DNA of 64,000 nt from Megaustenia siamemsis (lineage: Eukaryota; Mollusca; Gastropoda; Stylommatophora; Ariophantidae), in assembly GCA_032433765.1 (NCBI GenBank), contig JAVIAB010000073.1:57632565-57696564 (forward strand), given 5' to 3'. Under the pieces are notes generated by a model. It saw only the letters and a list, made by a program, of their open reading frames with translations. It was not told the origin of the DNA and ran no database searches. Shown piece by piece: positions 34,245 through 46,054 of this stretch; the stretch's first letter is position 1; each line of letters opens with the position of its first letter. The position numbers were made by a program, and so were the translations under genes.

Positions 34245-34700
34245 TCATTCTGGCCCAAAAACAGGACATAGGGCAGAAGTCATAGTTGTCCATGTCTGAC
34301 GGTCAGCCACAACCTGTTTTAGTTCTTAGTTGTTTCTGAGACCCATAGCTGCGCTCTCTTTGATGATGATTCTACGCAGGGTTTCTTTCGATCTTCCACA
34401 TATATTTTTTTACCTTCTGATCTCTATATAAGGGCCCGGTGAGATAACTTTCTAACGTCCATTCGGAGAACATGGTCAAGGTATCTCCAGCGTCGATTTC
34501 TAACGTCCATTCTGAGAACATGGTCAAGGTATCTCCAGCGTCGATTTCTAACGTCCATTCTGAGAACATGGTCAAGGTATCTCCAGCGTCGCTTTCTAAC
34601 GTCCATTCTGAGAACATGGTCAAGGTATCTCCAGCGTCGATTTCTAACGTCCATTCTGTGAACATGGTCAAGATATCTCCAGCGTCGCTTTCTAACGTAA
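34245..34700 (-). pseudogene. LINE C-terminal part with internal 48-bp amplification
   Basis: Minus strand: five in-frame copies of RRWRYLDHVLRMDVRK/N (34459-34698), then KPCVESSSKRAQLWV-type and a QLKQ-VADRQTWTTMTSALCP-type end with CPVFGPE at 34260. R-LGHVLRMD is a single block in such proteins; here it is repeated. Confidence 0.85.
34459..34698. repeat. 48-bp minisatellite, five copies
   Basis: The unit is GTCGATTTCTAACGTCCATT, CTGAGAACATGGTCAAGGTA, TCTCCAGC, with small changes between copies. It lies inside the LINE fragment described for 34245-34700. Confidence 0.97.
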
Positions 34701-34726
34701 TTAAAACTAAACATTACATGATGGTT

Positions 34727-34982
34727 GGGAGCCGCGATAGCTCAGTGGTTAGTGAACTGGACTACACAGGACAAGAGGTAGGGTTCGATTCCAACCGACG
34801 GCTTCCGGGTTCACGCAGCCTTAAATGGGTACCGGATTTTTTTCTGGGAAAGTAAAGCGGCACGGGCGTAATACCGAATACATTACCCCAAAATAATGTG
34901 CTGAAGGTCTGTAAAATTTATGGTCGCTAACACCACATTCCCTATACGCCACTTGCGTGACGGGGGCTCTATACTTTTTACT
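34727..34982 (+). mobile_element. tRNA-derived SINE with 14-bp target duplication
   Basis: Head GGGAGCCGCGATAGCTCAG, B box GGTTCGATTCC, common body and tail. ATTACATGATGGTT (34713-34726) and ATTGCATGATGGTT (34983-34996) flank it. Confidence 0.93.
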
Positions 34983-35235
34983 ATTGCATGATGGTTATTC
35001 GAGAGAGGAAGGACTCATTGTTGCAGTTAGATTGGGAAGTCTTTGCTGTTGTAGTACTCAGTCTGATGGCTGGTCGGGGTATGTGTTTTCGACGATATTT
35101 ACACCTTTCCTCCGTGGACAAAAGATACTGACGTTGTCTCAGCGTAAAGGGCGTCCATAAATGAAAAGCTTAGTGTGAATTTGGAATTCTCCTCTTGTAG
35201 GAGAGGACAGGTGGTCACGTCACCTTAGATAATAG

Positions 35236-35735
35236 ATTGGAAACGACTGCTACAGATACCTTGGATAAAACTGCTAGAGGCACCCTGGATACAACTGCTA
35301 CAGGTACCCTGGATACAACTACTACATGTACCCTGGATACAACTGCTACATGTACCCTGGATACAACTGCTACATGTACTCTGGATACAACTACTACATG
35401 TACCCTGAATACAACTACTACAGGTACCCTCGGATCAACTGCTATATGTACCCTGGATACAACTACTACATGTACCCTGGATTCAACTGCTACAGGTACC
35501 CTGGATACAACTACTACAGGTACCCTGGATAAAACTACTACAGGTACCCTCGATACAACTGCTATATGTACCCTGGATACAACTGCTACAGTTACCCTGG
35601 ATTCAACTGCTACAGGTACCCTGGATTCAACTACTACAGGTACCCTGGATTCAACTGCTATATGTACCCTGGATACAACTGCTACAGGTACCCTGGATAC
35701 AACAGCTACAGGTACCCTGGATGCAACTGCACGGT
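35236..35735. repeat. 24-bp minisatellite, about 21 copies
   Basis: The unit is TACAGGTACCCTGGATACAA CTGC, with CTGC/CTAC and CAGG/CATG changes. Frames are open on both strands because the period is a multiple of three; no sign of a real protein. Confidence 0.96.
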
Positions 35736-35912
35736 TCAAACTTCAGCATCAATGAGCAGGCAATCCTCGTACAGCGGATGGAAACTAATAACTCACAGAA
35801 AACACAGGACCGATCAGTGTACCGAACTTGCGCCCGCCACTGGAAAGAGTAGCGGAACTGATATGGGCATGTCCTGATTTCAGTGAAGCCACCTCATTAA
35901 ATAAAAAAAAAA

Positions 35913-36493
35913 TCACTCATGATGGATTACTTCCGTTACTGAAATACATTTTCGTACAAAATTCCATCTCGAACTAAACATGGAAATTAAAACAAGCGCT
36001 GAAATTGGGATAATGCAAATAAGAGAACATACAGTAGGAACCTAATTAATTTATACAAAAACTGTTTGGTTGTATTTGGCGTCGCATTACTGTAATCTCT
36101 CTACCAGATGGCGCGTAACAGTTGAGCGATATGAGAAACAAAAAGCAGCCAACGCGATTAACAAAACGCTGACTGATACTGTTATTTTTATTCTTTGTTT
36201 TAGTTGGTTATTTCCCGCCATGTTTTATTGAGACAGAAACTGCACGCTGAACTTAATGCAAAATATGGATCAGATAACAAGCGTACAAAGTAAAAGTAAC
36301 TGGAAATTTGTAAATGAAATGAGGATAAACATCTGAGGTATAATTAACATGGCGGTGGAGATAACGATGGATAAAGCTTGAGGCCGACCACTTCTTGTCT
36401 TTTGTGGGTGGGGAGGGGAGGTGGGAGATAGTTTACAATATTTTCTTTTTGATTTTCCTTTTTCCTTCTTCTTCACTTCCATTTGTGTTCATT
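35913..36493 (+). repeat. Unclassified 0.55-kb repeat, copy 1
   Basis: Nearly identical to 62175-62718 in the same orientation over most of its length, from TCAC-CATGATGG to TGTGTTCATT. This copy has about 37 extra bases (near 35960-36010). No ORF, tRNA box or terminal inverted repeat seen. Both ends are TTC/AT-rich. Confidence 0.88.
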
Positions 36494-36529
36494 CGCGTGT
36501 CGAGGGAAATACAAAGTTCTTGCCCTTCT

Positions 36530-36890
36530 CACAGCTTCAACAATTGCTAAATGATGTAGCTTTATAGATGCTGTCTGTCCATCTTACTCTGGATCTGTCT
36601 CTTTCTCTTCTCACAGCTTCAACAATTGCCAAATGATGTTGCTGTAGCGTTATTTGATGTTGTGTGTTCAACTTACTCTGGGTCTGTCTCTTGCTCATCT
36701 CTTTCAATGTATCCTTTGTATGTTAAGCAATCTCATGACACTCTTTCCAGATGGGTAAATAATTGTATTTGTTGTTTCTGCATGTCGTCTGGGATTGGTT
36801 CAATGTCTTCTCTTTCTTTTATGATCTCGCTTTTGATTCTGTTTCTCAGGTCGCTCCGAGTGCTTTTCTCGGCTATGTCATCTCTGTAGT
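36530..36890 (-). pseudogene. LINE C-terminal remnant
   Basis: Minus strand reads SDLRNRIKSEIIKEREDIEP-like sequence, then IPDDMQKQQIQLFTHLERVS, a decayed version of the EYI-KQQI-WFGH--R block. Stops interrupt. 36900-37530 shows only AT-rich sequence with weak LINE similarity. Confidence 0.6.
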
Positions 36891-37544
36891 GACAACCCTC
36901 CTTTTATGATTAGTAAAAAGGACCATGTTTTTCACAGATAGCATAACGTGGGAATGGATATACTCTGAATCAGATGTTTCTTTGTTGTGACAAGCATTGC
37001 TATGTGTTGAAGTATAGGGGCTATGTGTCCAAATAATTTGTTTGCCATGTTGCATCGTCTATTTCTTTATTGATTTTACCATCTTCTGAGAATATTCTTC
37101 AAATCTATTCAAAGTGTGTTATTTGATTTATAACTTGGTGTTCTATAGCTATGTTTAACGTCTGCTTTTGTCTTCCTCTTTGATTGGTCGCTTATATTAT
37201 CACTTTTCCTAGTATTTTTAGTGCCCCTCTATCCATTGTTTTCCTGACTTGTCTTCTCTGTTTGTTATTTTTCATTTAAAGAAAGCTTTTGCTATTTGCT
37301 GCTTGTATTGCCGTTATGAAAGTCAGTTTCTTCTTTACATATAATCGTGATGACAGAGTTAGAAAGTGTCACATTTAGACAGTGCAAAAAAAATAATAAG
37401 TTTCACATGGCATTTGAAATGACATGTTGGGATACTTTCAATCCTGAAGGCATTTTTTGTTCAAATCATTTTGAGACTAACATGAATAGTTTTAAGGAGA
37501 GTTGTATTCCTCTTGAATGAAGCCAGTACCCAAAGAGAACTTTT

Positions 37545-37770
37545 GAAGTTCATTCATTCATGGTCCATGCCGAATGGCCTTGGCTCGTACGTACCCCTCG
37601 AACTTGTGCACGTATAGCAGTTCCATCGTTGATCTGTCCCCGTGCGACTCCGTCAAACCAGCATCTTTTCCCTGCCTTCCTCTGTCTATCCGACCTTTTA
37701 TTTTTCAATGTTATGAAATATTTCAAACCGCCTCTCCTCCACACATGCCCCACAAATCTGGGCTACCTTT
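37545..37770 (-). pseudogene. LINE C-terminal remnant
   Basis: Frame 37753-37550 reads MGHVWRRGGLKYFITLKNKR, then RQRKAGKRCWFDGVARGQIN and AQVRGVRTSQGHSAWTMNE. RP--RW-DGV---- followed by -- R---- WR ending matches non-LTR C-termini. Confidence 0.6.
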
Positions 37771-38119
37771 TCCAATGGAAAAAAAAGTAGAAATGAAAGA
37801 AAGGAAGAAGACAAAGAGGAAAATACTAGATTATTTAAACGTCAGACGTGGAAATAAATTAACAGTAGAACTGAAATGATACATGATTGCGTATAGTCGT
37901 TGATATAGCACATGAAGACGATGATGTCAGTTTAATTAAACTCAGAAGTAGGCAGAAAGAGGTGGCGAATTACATGAAATGAGAACTTTAACTGACGTGT
38001 GCACTCCTGGCTAGGTCAAGAAATCACAGAACACAGGGCAATTAACGGACTCGCGAGATGCTCGTATTTCATGCGATGTTAAAGTTTTGAAAGAAATACA
38101 GAGAGCAGATATTAGGACG

Positions 38120-38760
38120 GGGCTAAACATTATCTTACGCTGATGATGTTTTGGTATGTGGCCATGGCAGATACAGAGAGAGTGTTGCTGGAGAACTTCA
38201 GGCAGAGATTGATCGTCGAAGTTTGTGGTGTCGGGACTCAACCGCGCTTGCCAGTTCGACGAAGACCACAGTGACTTGGTTTTCTTTGAATCGGGGCGTG
38301 GTCAACAAGTTAACGCCAAATGTGAATCTGTGTTCAGAGATTGTGGAGAGAACTCATGCGCTGAGACAATTAGCAATGTCGTTCGATCGAAGTCTTGCTT
38401 TGAATTGAACAGGCATGTAGATCATGTGATAATGAAATCCTCCTGTAATAAGGGCCATGGCATCATCACAGATTGAGCAGCGCCATCTTGTTCTCTTATA
38501 CTGGGCGTGGTCTTGTCTGTGATTGAGTATGCACTGACGATCCTAACTCTCAGTAATGCACAAATAGAATGATTGATGAAAAAGATACAAAATGATGCAA
38601 TGTGCATCATCATTGAGCGCACAAAAGATACTGGATGTAGGACGATGTGTCACCTCCTCGACATTTTCAGCATAGCAGACCGGATAAGACTTTGCCGAGC
38701 AGGAGCTCTCGAATCAGAGAAGACCAACATCATCCGTTATATTTGGATTTATGGGTACAA
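38120..38760 (+). pseudogene. Non-LTR RT C-terminal half
   Basis: Starts at LTLMMFWYVAMADTERVLLE/ADDVLVCG-like YADD sequence (frameshifted), then VVNKLTPNVNLCSEIVERTH, LRQLAMSFDRSLALNRHVDH (the LG--FD--L--N-H- block), VLSVIEYALTILTLSNAQIE (P-LEYG-type block) and IQNDAMCIIIERTKDTGCRT (QN-A-R-ILG-TK-T). Clearly a LINE thumb, with shifts. Different from families A to D. Confidence 0.78.
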
Positions 38761-38984
38761 AAGACAGCAGATTAAAAGGAGGATAATCATGGATGGAACA
38801 GGCTACTCTCGTAAGGTTACTAGACGTCTCGAAATCCGGGACAAATCCCCGGATTTGAATTCGTGTCCCCGGAAAAATTGTGTCCATGGATCGTCGCCGA
38901 TCTAAAAAAGTATCCGCGTATATACCCGGATTTTCTGTGTTCATTATTACACGAGTGTGCATTTATAATTTATTTCTGCTGTTC

Positions 38985-39168
38985 TCTAGGTCTACTCCAG
39001 CAGCAGCAATTGTTCTCTAGGTCTACTCCAGCAGCAGCAATTGTTCTCTAGGTCTACTCCAGCAGCAGCAATTGTTCTCTAGGTCTACTCCAGCAGCAGC
39101 AATTGTTCTCTAGGTCTACTCCAGCAGCAGCAATTGTTCTCTAGGTCTACTCCAGCAGCAGCAATTGT
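38985..39168. repeat. 31-bp minisatellite, about six copies
   Basis: The unit is TCTCTAGGTCTACTCCAGCA GCAGCAATTGT, almost invariant between copies, so recently expanded. Confidence 0.97.
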
Positions 39169-39390
39169 TCTCTTCCGAAACAAGGGAGTTCATCTTTTCC
39201 GTAGCGCGTACGTAACTACCGCTAAGTTCGAGCAGTTCGTGGAAATTTTTTTTTACAATTTTAAAATGTCGAAGAAACGAAAGTTATCAGTAACTGATTT
39301 CATTTTAAAGAATTGTATTTTCTCCGTCGAGATGTAAATGAATCTGCTGCTTTTTGTCAAACAACATTTAGTGTCGGGTACGGTGGTAAA

Positions 39391-39641
39391 CCGCGATAGC
39401 TCAGTGGTTAGTGAACTGGACTACTACGGACAAGGGGTAGGGTTCGATCCCAACCGACGGCTCCGGGTTCACCCAGCCTTAAATGGGTACCGGATTTTTT
39501 CTGGGAAAGTAAAACAGCACGGGCGTAATACCGACCACATTACCCCAAAAATCATGTGCTGAAGGTCTGTAAAATATAGGGTCACTAACACCATATTTCC
39601 CTATACGCCACTTGGCGTGACGGGGGGTACTTTACTACTTT
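39391..39641 (+). mobile_element. tRNA-derived SINE with perfect 12-bp target duplication
   Basis: CCGCGATAGCTCAGTGG head (first few bases of the family missing), GGTTCGATCCC box, common body. TACGGTGGTAAA at 39379-39390 and 39642-39653. Very close in sequence to the second half of 18153-18520. Confidence 0.94.
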
Positions 39642-39887
39642 TACGGTGGTAAAACATCTATTGTTGAACCTTAAAAAAGTATAAAAGTGTTTCGAGTTGT
39701 AAAGTTAACAGGAAAGTATCTCAGTTCTTGAGAAATGTTATGCCTGTTACAAGCAATTTGATCATTGCATTATATGAAGGGGGAGCCGCGATAGCACAAC
39801 ATTTATATTTCATACTGTAAAGCATTGTCAATGTTTTAAACCTATGAACTTTTCTGTTGATTAAATAAGGAAGTTGCATAACCATCA

Positions 39888-40800
39888 TCATCAATTACCA
39901 TGCCTGCTGGCGGAGATGATCATGTATCTCTACAACTTTCGATCTCGACAGTTATTTATTATTTCTGCTGTTGACCATCTGCCAAGCTATTCTCTTAAGT
40001 TATCTGGTATCTTTTCTCTTTGTCTCCCTCTATCTTTTCCTTCCTCAATTTTCCCAGTTGTCACAATATACTCCAGCTGTTTCCTTCTCATTGCAGGACT
40101 GAGGCATGATTATTGTTCCTTCCTAATATTGGAAATTAGCTCTCTTTTTTAGCTTTGGCCTCTTTCATAACGTTTTAATTACGCTTCTTAGCTGTCCATG
40201 GTATTCTCAACATTCTTATGTAAAACCACAATTCTATAGCCTCCAGTGATGTTCTTGTCTGTTGTCCTATTGTCCATGATTCACATCCATATGTTAAGAC
40301 TGGCTCTACATAACATTTAAGAACTCCTTTTCTTCTTTCTTTTGTCAAAAATAGATTGTCTCTTCCTCATTTTCTGGAAAGCTGCTTTTGCCTGAGCCAT
40401 TCTGCATCTCACCTCTGTTGTACATCTACCATCTCACCTCTGTTGTACATCTACCATCTTACCTCTGTTGTACATCTACCATCTGAGGTTAACAATGTTC
40501 CCAGATATATAAGTTCATTTACCTGTTTTAATATTGTTCCACTTGTCTTTATTGTGCACTGCGGTGATGTCTTTTTCTTTGTTGTTACCATTTCTTCTGT
40601 CTTTTTGCTATTGAGACTGAGTTTTTTTTTTTCTTTCCTTTATTATAATGTCTAACATTTCTTGTAACTCATTTTCACTCTTAGCGATAAAGACTGTATC
40701 GTCAGCACACATGTGGTTATTTATATTATGACCTCCAATTGTTATTCCAGGTATGCCCCTTAAAATAATCTCAATATACAAATTAAATACACCTGATGAC
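39888..40800 (-). pseudogene. LINE family B, longest copy with RT motif
   Basis: The minus-strand 3' tail is at 39888. The high end (frame 41021-40608) reads FNLYIEIILRGIPGITIGGH, then NNHMCADDTVFIAKSENELQ: the RT motif LF-LY-E-I-- and (Y)ADD with Tyr changed to Cys. A small triple repeat of TCTGTTGTACATCTACCATC occurs at 40416-40482. Confidence 0.85.
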
Positions 40801-40809
40801 AGCACACAA

Positions 40810-41640
40810 GTATGTGCCTTATAACGAGCCATAAACGAGCTTATAGCAATAGTGTAAATCGTTAAACAACATGTGTAAATAATTATAGTTGATTGTGATA
40901 CTATATTCCCATAAAGGCACCAGAATATGTGCGCCTTGAAGTTCATGTAGATTTGCGTTGTGGTTGTAACGATTAAAGAGGCATCTATTAAATTGGTACT
41001 AGAAGCATAATTAGAGTTCAATATGACGTTGATAAAGAAGTGCGGATATAATAAATTGAAGTTAAGGAAGAGGAAAATGTGAATTGCTTAAGTTCATAAG
41101 TTGATAGAACGAGTGCTACTGTGTGTGTTAATGAGAATTAATGTGGAATTCAGACAAAGAGGGGACCTCCACTATAAATCCCAGTTAGGGATCGTTGAGA
41201 TGAATCATCGACGCGAAGATATGAAGCAACACTATACGAGAAAGAGAGAATAAGAGGACACGGCAACGCGTGGAGTGTCGAACGACGTCGACAATAAGAC
41301 GTTCATATTATGAACATATTTGGAACATAGACATGATTTGTTTACTATAAGTCGCAAATAAAGAAAATGGTGCAAAAAGACCCGCTGAAGAATAGTACCT
41401 GAAGACTGTAATGGTAAATGGTGTATAGGTAATGTAAACAAAATTAAATGTGTTCTTTTATAAATAAATATAATGAGTACTTAAATTATATAAAACGTGT
41501 CTGTATAACGGAGTGACAAACTAACACAAGCTACATCTCAACAGATTTTTCTGTAAGTTACTACCTGTCCCCGGGGATTGTGGGAAAAAAACAATTCTGG
41601 TAACCTTAGGCTACGGACATTGATTTGCAGGGTTTTTTTT
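40810..41640. other. Unassigned stretch
   Basis: AT-rich, no coding or repeat family recognised. Confidence 0.5.
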
Positions 41641-42049
41641 TAAATTGAGGACACAGAATCTGGAGAAGAATGAATACAAGTGCCGTCAATGTGCAATACG
41701 CCCTTTCTCGTCGTCACATTGGACAGAGAATGTAGGCAGAACTGTGAAGGAAGACAGTGGGGCTTTTGCGGTGACAAGTAGTTTGGCCATGAAAATTTTG
41801 GCGGTTACAAAAGCATTAACGTGGCTTGAAACACAGCCTAATACACACGTGTGCTACTTCAGTAACTCAATGAGTATGCTTAGAAAGATCGCAACTGGCT
41901 GTGTGCTCAACGACAATGGTTAGAATCTATGGTGAGGTTTATTCTATAAAGTGTCTGCTTCATTTTCGTGCAGTGAGCACGAGGGTGTAAGAAGTAATTA
42001 ACGTTCTACCAAAGACTTGCTAGTCTGGCTGATGTTCATTGTGGAAGGG
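41640..42049 (+). pseudogene. RNase H-type remnant, third copy (left part)
   Basis: Reads VKEDSGAFAVTSSLAMKILA, then VTKALTWLETQPNTHVCYFS and NSMSMLRKI, parallel to TMEVMAVTRAFNWLESQDYT, then HACILSD-MSMI of the copies at 9740 and 11290. After a stop, EHEGVRSN (compare GHAGVRGNE) and SLADVHCGRAMD lead directly into the 29-bp array. Confidence 0.7.
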
Positions 42050-44295
42050 CAATGGACGCTATGACATTCTCAATGCCCTTATGGACGCTATGACATTCTC
42101 AATGCCCTTATGGACGCTATGACATTCTCAATGCCCTGATGGACGCTATGACATTCTCAATGCCCTGATGGACGCTATGACATTCTCAATGCCCTGATGG
42201 ACGCTATGACATTCTCAATGCCCTGATGGACGCTATGACATTCTCAATGCCCTAATGGACGCTATGACATTCTCAATGCCCTGATGGACGCTATGACATT
42301 CTCAATGCCCTAATGGACGCTATGACATTCTCAATGCCCTGATGGACGCTATGACATTCTCAATGCCCTAATGGACACTATGACATTCTCAATGCCCTGA
42401 TGGACGCTGTGACATTCTCAAAGCCCTAATGGACGCTATGACATTCTCAATGCCCTTATGGACGCTATGACATTCTCAATGCCCTAATGGACGCTGTGAC
42501 ATTCTCAAAGCCCTAATGGACGCTGTGACATTCTCAAAGCCCTAATGGACGCTATGACATTCTCAAAGCCCTAATGGACGCAATGACATTCTCAAAGCCC
42601 TAATGGACGCTGTGACATTCTCAAAGCCCTAATGGACGCTATGACATTCTCAAAGCCCTAATGGACGCTGTGACATTCTCAAAGCCCTAATGGACGCTAT
42701 GACATTCTCAATGCCCTGGTGGACGCTATGACATTCTCAATGCCCTGATGGACGCTATGACATTCTCAAAGCCCTAATGGACGCTATGACATTCTCAATG
42801 CCCTGATGGACGCTATGACATTCTCAATGCCCTTATGGACGCTATGACATTCTCAATGCCCTAATGGACGCTATGACATTCTCAATGCCCTTATGGACGC
42901 TATGACATTCTCAATGCCCTAATGGACGCTATGACATTCTCAATGCCCTTATGGACGCTATGACATTCTCAATGCCCTTATGGACGCTATGACATTCTCA
43001 ATGCCCTAATGGACACTATGACATTCTCAATGCCCTAATGGACACTATGACATTCTCAATGCCCTAATGGACACTATGACATTCTCAATGCCCTTATGGA
43101 CACTATGACATTCTCAATGCCCTAATGGACACTATGACATTCTCAATGCCCTGATGGACGCTATGACATTCTCAAAGCCCTAATGGACGCTGTGACATTC
43201 TCAAAGCCCTAATGGACGCTATGACATTCTCAAAGCCCTAATGGACTCTATGACATTCTCAATGCCCTGATGGACGCTATGACATTCTCAAAGCCCTTAT
43301 GGACGCTATGACATTCTCAATGCCTTAATGGACGCTATGACATTCTCAATGCCCTTATGGACGCTATGACATTCTCAATGCCCTGATGGACGCTATGACA
43401 TTCTCAATGCCCTTATGGACGCTATGACATTCTCAATGCCCTTATGGACGCTATGACATTCTCAATGCCCTAATGGACACTATGACATTCTCAATGCCCT
43501 AATGGACACTATGACATTCTCAATGCCCTAATGGACACTATGACATTCTCAATGCCCTTATGGACACTATGACATTCTCAATGCCCTTATGGACGCTGTG
43601 ACATTCTCAATGCCCTTATGGACGCTATGACATTCTCAATGCCCTTATGGACGCTGTGACATTCTCAATGCCCTTATGGACGCTATGACATTCTCAATGC
43701 CCTAATGGACACTATGACATTCTCAATGCCCTAATGGACGCTGTGACATTCTCAATGCCCTAATGGACGCTGTGACATTCTCAATGCCCTTATGGACGCT
43801 ATGACATTCTCAATGCCCTAATGGACGCTGTGACATTCTCAATGCCCTTATGGACGCTGTGACATTCTCAATGCCCTTATGGACGCTATGACATTCTCAA
43901 TGCCCTTATGGACGCTGTGACATTCTCAATGCCCTTATGGACGCTGTGACATTCTCAATGCCCTAATGGACACTATGACATTCTCAAAGCCCTAATGGAC
44001 GCTGTGACATTCTCAATGCCCTAATGGACACTATGACATTCTCAAAGCCCTTATGGACACTATGACATTCTCAATGCCCTAATGGACGCTGTGACATTCT
44101 CAAAGCCCTAATGGACGCTGTGACATTCTCAATGCCCTAATGGACGCTGTGACATTCTCAAAGCCCTAATGGACGCTGTGACATTCTCAATGCCCCGATG
44201 GACACTATGATATTCTTAATGCCCTGATGGACGCTATGACTTCCCAATGCCCTGATGGACGCTGTGATATTCTCAATGCCCTTATGGACGCTGGG
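42050..44295. repeat. 29-bp minisatellite, about 77 copies
   Basis: The unit is ATGGACGCTATGACATTCTC AATGCCCT plus one variable base (A, T or G). Frequent alternates are CGCTGTG, CACTATG and CAAAGCC. The variants cluster in runs, as expected from block duplications. The period is not a multiple of three, so there is no long frame. Confidence 0.98.
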
Positions 44296-44740
44296 CGGAA
44301 AAGCGGCTAAACAAATGACCTTGAACAAGCAGCTATAAATATACTGGGAATTTCATGTCAAGGTGGGAGATGCCAGACGTGATTGCTACGCAGGAATCCA
44401 AAGATGATTTATCAAACAAAACAACACTGGTATCGTTAGTCGTTAGTTGCTAAAAGTTGATGGATACTTTTCGATAGAGATCTGAGCAAGTACGGATTTG
44501 TACGATATGCAATGAAGATGGCCTGTTCACTAAACTTGGTAGATACAGCTGAGAAAATGGGTACACAACTTTGGGTGAGGGAAGGAAAAGCAGCCGGGAG
44601 GAAAAAAACGGGGTCACGTGCACCAAAACTATGTGTACTAGAGGGGGCCTAACTCTACTCTCATAATGACAGTATTGCTGTATACACGTGTATGTTAAAT
44701 ATATCAGTGTTTTGAGTGTGTCAATCACAATGCATTAGTC
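44296..44740 (+). pseudogene. RNase H-type remnant, third copy (right part)
   Basis: After the last unit the frame continues DILNALMDAGRKSG, stop, TNDLEQAAINILGISCQGGR, similar in layout to INALRDVGR---- then the STSFLRMKEMGVKTG region of the other copies. Weak; called mainly because it is continuous with the array. Confidence 0.45.
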
Positions 44741-44756
44741 TTCATGTATTTTGAGT

Positions 44757-45934
44757 GTATCGACGTGTTGAGTGTATCGACGTGTTGAGTGTATCGACGT
44801 GTTGAGTGTATCGACGTGTTGAGTGTATCGACGTGTTGAATGTATCGACGTGTTGAGTGTATCGACGTGTTGAATGTATCGACGTGTTGAATGTATCGAC
44901 GTGTTGAGTGTATCGACGTGTTGAGTGTATCGACGTGTTGAGTGTATCGACGTGTTGAGTGTATCGACGTGTTGAGTGTATCGACGTGTTGAGTGTATCG
45001 ACGTGTTGAGTGTATCGACGTGTTGAATGTATCGACGTGTTGAATGTATCGACGTGTTGAGTGTATCGACGTGTTGAGTGTATCGACGTGTTGAGTGTAT
45101 CGACGTGTTGAGTGTATCGACGTGTTGAGTGTATCGACGTGTTGAGTGTATCGACGTGTTGAGTGTATCGACGTGTTGAGTGTATCGACGTGTTGAGTGT
45201 ATCGACGTGTTGAGTGTATCGACGTGTTGAGTGTATCGACGTGTTGAATGTATCGACGTGTTGAATGTATCGACGTGTTGAGTGTATCGACGTGTTGAGT
45301 GTATCGACGTGTTGAGTGTATCGACGTGTTGAGTGTATCGACGTGTTGAGTGTATCGACGTGTTGAATGTATCGACGTGTTGAGTGTATCGACGTGTTGA
45401 GTGTATCGACGTGTTGAGTGTATCGACGTGTTGAGTGTATCGACGTGTTGAATGTATCGACGTGTTGAGTGTATCGACGTGTTGAGTGTATCGACGTGTT
45501 GAGTGTATCGACGTGTTGAATGTATCGACGTGTTGAGTGTATCGACGTGTTGAATGTATCGACGTGTTGAATGTATCGACGTGTTGAGTGTATCGACGTG
45601 TTGAGTGTATCGACGTGTTGAGTGTATCGACGTGTTGAGTGTATCGACGTGTTGAGTGTATCGACGTGTTGAATGTATCGACGTGTTGAGTGTATCGACG
45701 TGTTGAGTGTATCGACGTGTTGAGTGTATCGACGTGTTGAGTGTATCGACGTGTTGAGTGTATCGACGTGTTGAGTGTATCGACGTGTTGAGTGTATCGA
45801 CGTGTTGAGTGTATCGACGTGTTGAGTGTATCGACGTGTTGAGTGTATCGACGTGTTGAGTGTATCGACGTGTTGAGTGTATCGACGTGTTGAGTGTATC
45901 GACGTGTTGAGTGTATCGACGTGTTGAGTGTATC
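44757..45934. repeat. 17-bp minisatellite, about 69 copies
   Basis: The unit is GTATCGACGTGTTGAGT, with GAGT/GAAT as practically the only variation. Perfect phase over 1.18 kb. On the minus strand two frames are open (403 and 427 codons), simply because the 51-base triple unit has no stop. Confidence 0.98.
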
Positions 45935-46054
45935 AATAACAGATATCCAAATTATGAAAAATGTTAACTTCCGATATAATAATTTATTGCAATTGCACCA
46001 ACAATTTTTCTCAATCACTAAAAATATATTACAATCTTCATTTCAACGTTGTAC

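Noticed and set aside
35215..35755. Repeat proteins from the 24-bp array
   Set aside because: Same reason: open on both strands in several phases, with no other domain.
42050..44295. CRISPR or centromeric satellite
   Set aside because: No spacers. A centromeric role cannot be judged from one array, and a local transposon origin is more likely.
44725..46018. Open frames of 403 and 427 codons with a 17-residue repeat
   Set aside because: Products of a 17-bp array read in two frames; nothing but the repeat apart from short ends.
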